Below, in pieces: positions 62,273-64,000 of a stretch of 64,000 nt of DNA. The stretch is from Loxodes magnus (Eukaryota > Ciliophora > Karyorelictea > Loxodida > Loxodidae). Made by a program: the position numbers and the translations under genes. Where the stretch lies: assembly GCA_946699065.1 (NCBI GenBank), contig CAMPDV010000004.1, forward strand, positions 1,736,001-1,800,000, read 5' to 3'. Numbering within the stretch: the first letter of the stretch is position 1; the number at the start of each line of letters is the position of its first letter. The notes under the pieces were generated by a model that did not search any database, was not told where the DNA came from, and was given only the letters and a program-made list of their open reading frames with translations.

Positions 62273-64000
62273 ATGGCTCAATCTTTCAATCAACTCATGA
62301 AATAACCAAAAGGAAGAGATGACGGAGGTGAAGCAGGACTTCTCGAAATGCTAGAAGAAGAAAAATAGTAGGCTATTCCTGCTTAGTAAGAAAGTAAAAT
62401 TGCTTAATGTGAGTAGAGAGTTTAAATACTTGCTACTTAAATTAAGTAGAAATAAGCATAATGTTTGAAGCTAAAATAAGCAGGGAATAATTAGTAAGCT
62501 TTAGAAGTTTTAAAAGAGTATAAGCAACTTCAAGTTGAATTATAGAATACTTAATAATTAATTAAAGCACACTCAACTGCATAAAATGGAAAAAGCAAAT
62601 AGAAAGAATAATAAACCTTAAAAGCTGCTTAGTAAGAAATAGATTTATAAGAGATACCTCTATCGTTAACTGTTTTAGAATATGAAAGTGAAAATTAAGA
62701 AAAATTAGGAAATTAGAAAACTAAAGCCTAGATTGATTAAAAAATATAAGAGTTGCAAAACTAAGTAGAATCGGGAGAATTAACCATGAAAATGTATTGC
62801 AAAGGCTTAAAATAGTAACTTGTAAATATAACTAAAAAAATTGAATTAGAGCCTAATAATAGGAAAATATTAGATAAGTGACATTAGCTTATAGTAAATG
62901 AGATAGTCGAAAGCTAAAATTTAGATTAAGGAGAAGAAAATATCTAAGAAATGTAAATTGAAGAAGAAAAGGAATTTATTTTTTTTGAAGATTGACATCC
63001 TTAAAATAATGACAAGCTGAATTAAGAGAAAGAGTAATAAAAGAAAGGAAAATACGAAAAATAAATAGTAATAAACGATTAAGTGGAACTGTAATAATAG
63101 GAGCTAGTATCAAGATCTACATTATTAAAATAGTATAAAACTTAGTGTGATAATTGCTTAGAAGATTTCAAGTAAAGAGCCTTGAGCATGCTAAAGTAAA
63201 ATTAGAAATAAGAAGCTATGAAATATCAGAAAGGTTTGAAATATTATTAAGACTGGGCTAATAAGCTAATTGAAATAGAAGCTAATGAAGACTTGCCTTT
63301 ACCTATTATAAATTATAATTAAGTAGTGGAGCAACATGAAGTTATCCACAACGATATACCTGATAATTGTATTGAAATATCTTTAAGTAAATGCTCAAAG
63401 TTTTAAGAAGGATACTACTATTATGCTAGAATATAAATAGAAGGTTTAGTTGACATTAATTCTGGCTGACTGAAATATTAATAAGAAGGTATGGGATTTA
63501 CAAGGATAGTTAACTGCGAAAAGAGATTATGAAAATTTTTGCATAAGCGAAGGTTAGTCATTCAATTATGAAGACATCGTTACATAATTAAAAGTAAAAG
63601 TCTTGGCAAAGGAGCTTTAAAATTAACCTTTTTCCAAAATTCAACTTAATTCTCTGGAGATTTTAAATTAGAAGGCTATAAAAAAGGCATCAATATAACA
63701 ATTTCGATGAGAATTAGAATGCCTATATGTGAAAAAGAATATTAATCGGATATTAAATAATATATTCTATTTAAAGATCCAAATGAAATACATCAATAGC
63801 ATATTCAATAAAGGCCTTAACAATAAATCTAATAGCCTGAATAGATAATAGAATTTAAAGAATAGTAAACGCAAGTTCAAAATCAGTTTTAAGAAGTCCA
63901 TAAAAAAGTAGAAAAATAAAATTAAGTGAATGATCAGATTCCATTACCTTAAGGAATAACATAGGAAGAAATTAAAGATCCAGATATAATTGAAAATCTA
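62273..64000 (+). CDS. CC2D1/Lgd-like protein (DM14 repeats and C2 domain), 3' partial
   Basis: ATG 62273 runs to the end of the window in one frame (576 codons), with TAA/TAG as Gln throughout and four or five TGA as Trp. DM14-type helical units are seen at about residues 40-95 (ALEVLKEYKQLQVELQN) and again further on (MLKQNQKQEAMKYQKGLKYY). A C2 domain follows (CIEISLSKCSKF, RRLVIQLWRHRY, YKKGINITISMRIRMPI), ending with a proline-containing stretch (IPLPQGITQEEIKDPD). CC2D1A/B and Drosophila Lgd bind ESCRT-III Snf7/CHMP4 subunits and control endosomal sorting; the same role is inferred here. The C-terminus is beyond the window. Confidence 0.85.

Noticed and set aside
1-64000. Tetrahymena/Paramecium code (only TAA/TAG reassigned)
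   Set aside because: In-frame TGA interrupts nearly every well-supported protein at Trp positions, with a TGA/TGG swap between paralogues.
1-64000. Condylostoma-type code with TAA as the usual stop
   Set aside because: All confident gene ends found are TGA; no clear case of termination at TAA or TAG was seen. A few genes cannot exclude it completely.
1-64000. tRNA, rRNA or CRISPR array
   Set aside because: No cloverleaf with A/B boxes, rRNA core sequence or regularly spaced repeat array could be recognised; the 13.7 kb minisatellite has no spacers.

Overview
The window looks like nuclear DNA of a ciliate with an unusual genetic code. It is very AT-rich, and no frame stays open under the standard code. 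Several genes become full-length, domain-matching proteins once TAA and TAG are read as Gln and TGA as Trp inside genes, while every confident gene also ends at TGA. That use (TAA/TAG = Q only, TGA = W and stop) fits the karyorelict code (Loxodes and relatives) better than Tetrahymena, Condylostoma or Euplotes codes. Introns are minute (16-19 nt, GT...AG). Species assignment is inference.

Layout. (1) 1-6346 (+): the 3' two-thirds or more of a giant surface protein with glycine-rich beta-helix repeats, a Cys-rich stalk and a multi-pass membrane end. (2) 6347-20838: gene-poor DNA with small coiled-coil ORFs, a repeated ~55 bp element and G+C-rich islands, arranged partly as a head-to-head composite (9409-14090). 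(3) 20839-28701 (-): a complete 2,620-residue paralogue of the first gene in inverted orientation, so the two copies form an inverted duplication of about 6.4 kb per arm around a 14 kb spacer. (4) 28836-45346: extremely AT-rich, mostly without confident genes, with two more of the ORF/element/island modules at 40.6-44.5 kb. (5) 45347-64000: dense ordinary genes: an OXR1-type LysM/GRAM/TLDc protein, a basic protein, a large Gln-rich protein, a macrodomain protein, a multi-pass membrane protein, a CFAP97 protein fused to a GST-like C-terminal domain, a PH plus YiiX-type papain-fold protein, another membrane protein, and a CC2D1/Lgd-like DM14-C2 protein running off the end.

The gene-dense end is ordinary eukaryotic biology (oxidation resistance, ADP-ribose chemistry, cilium, ESCRT-linked trafficking) with spacers sometimes only 20-60 bp. 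The left and middle parts look like accessory DNA shaped by duplication, gene conversion and a possible undescribed repeat/ORF family. Because only TGA can stop translation here, long open frames arise by chance in AT-rich DNA; calls resting only on an open frame are given low confidence.
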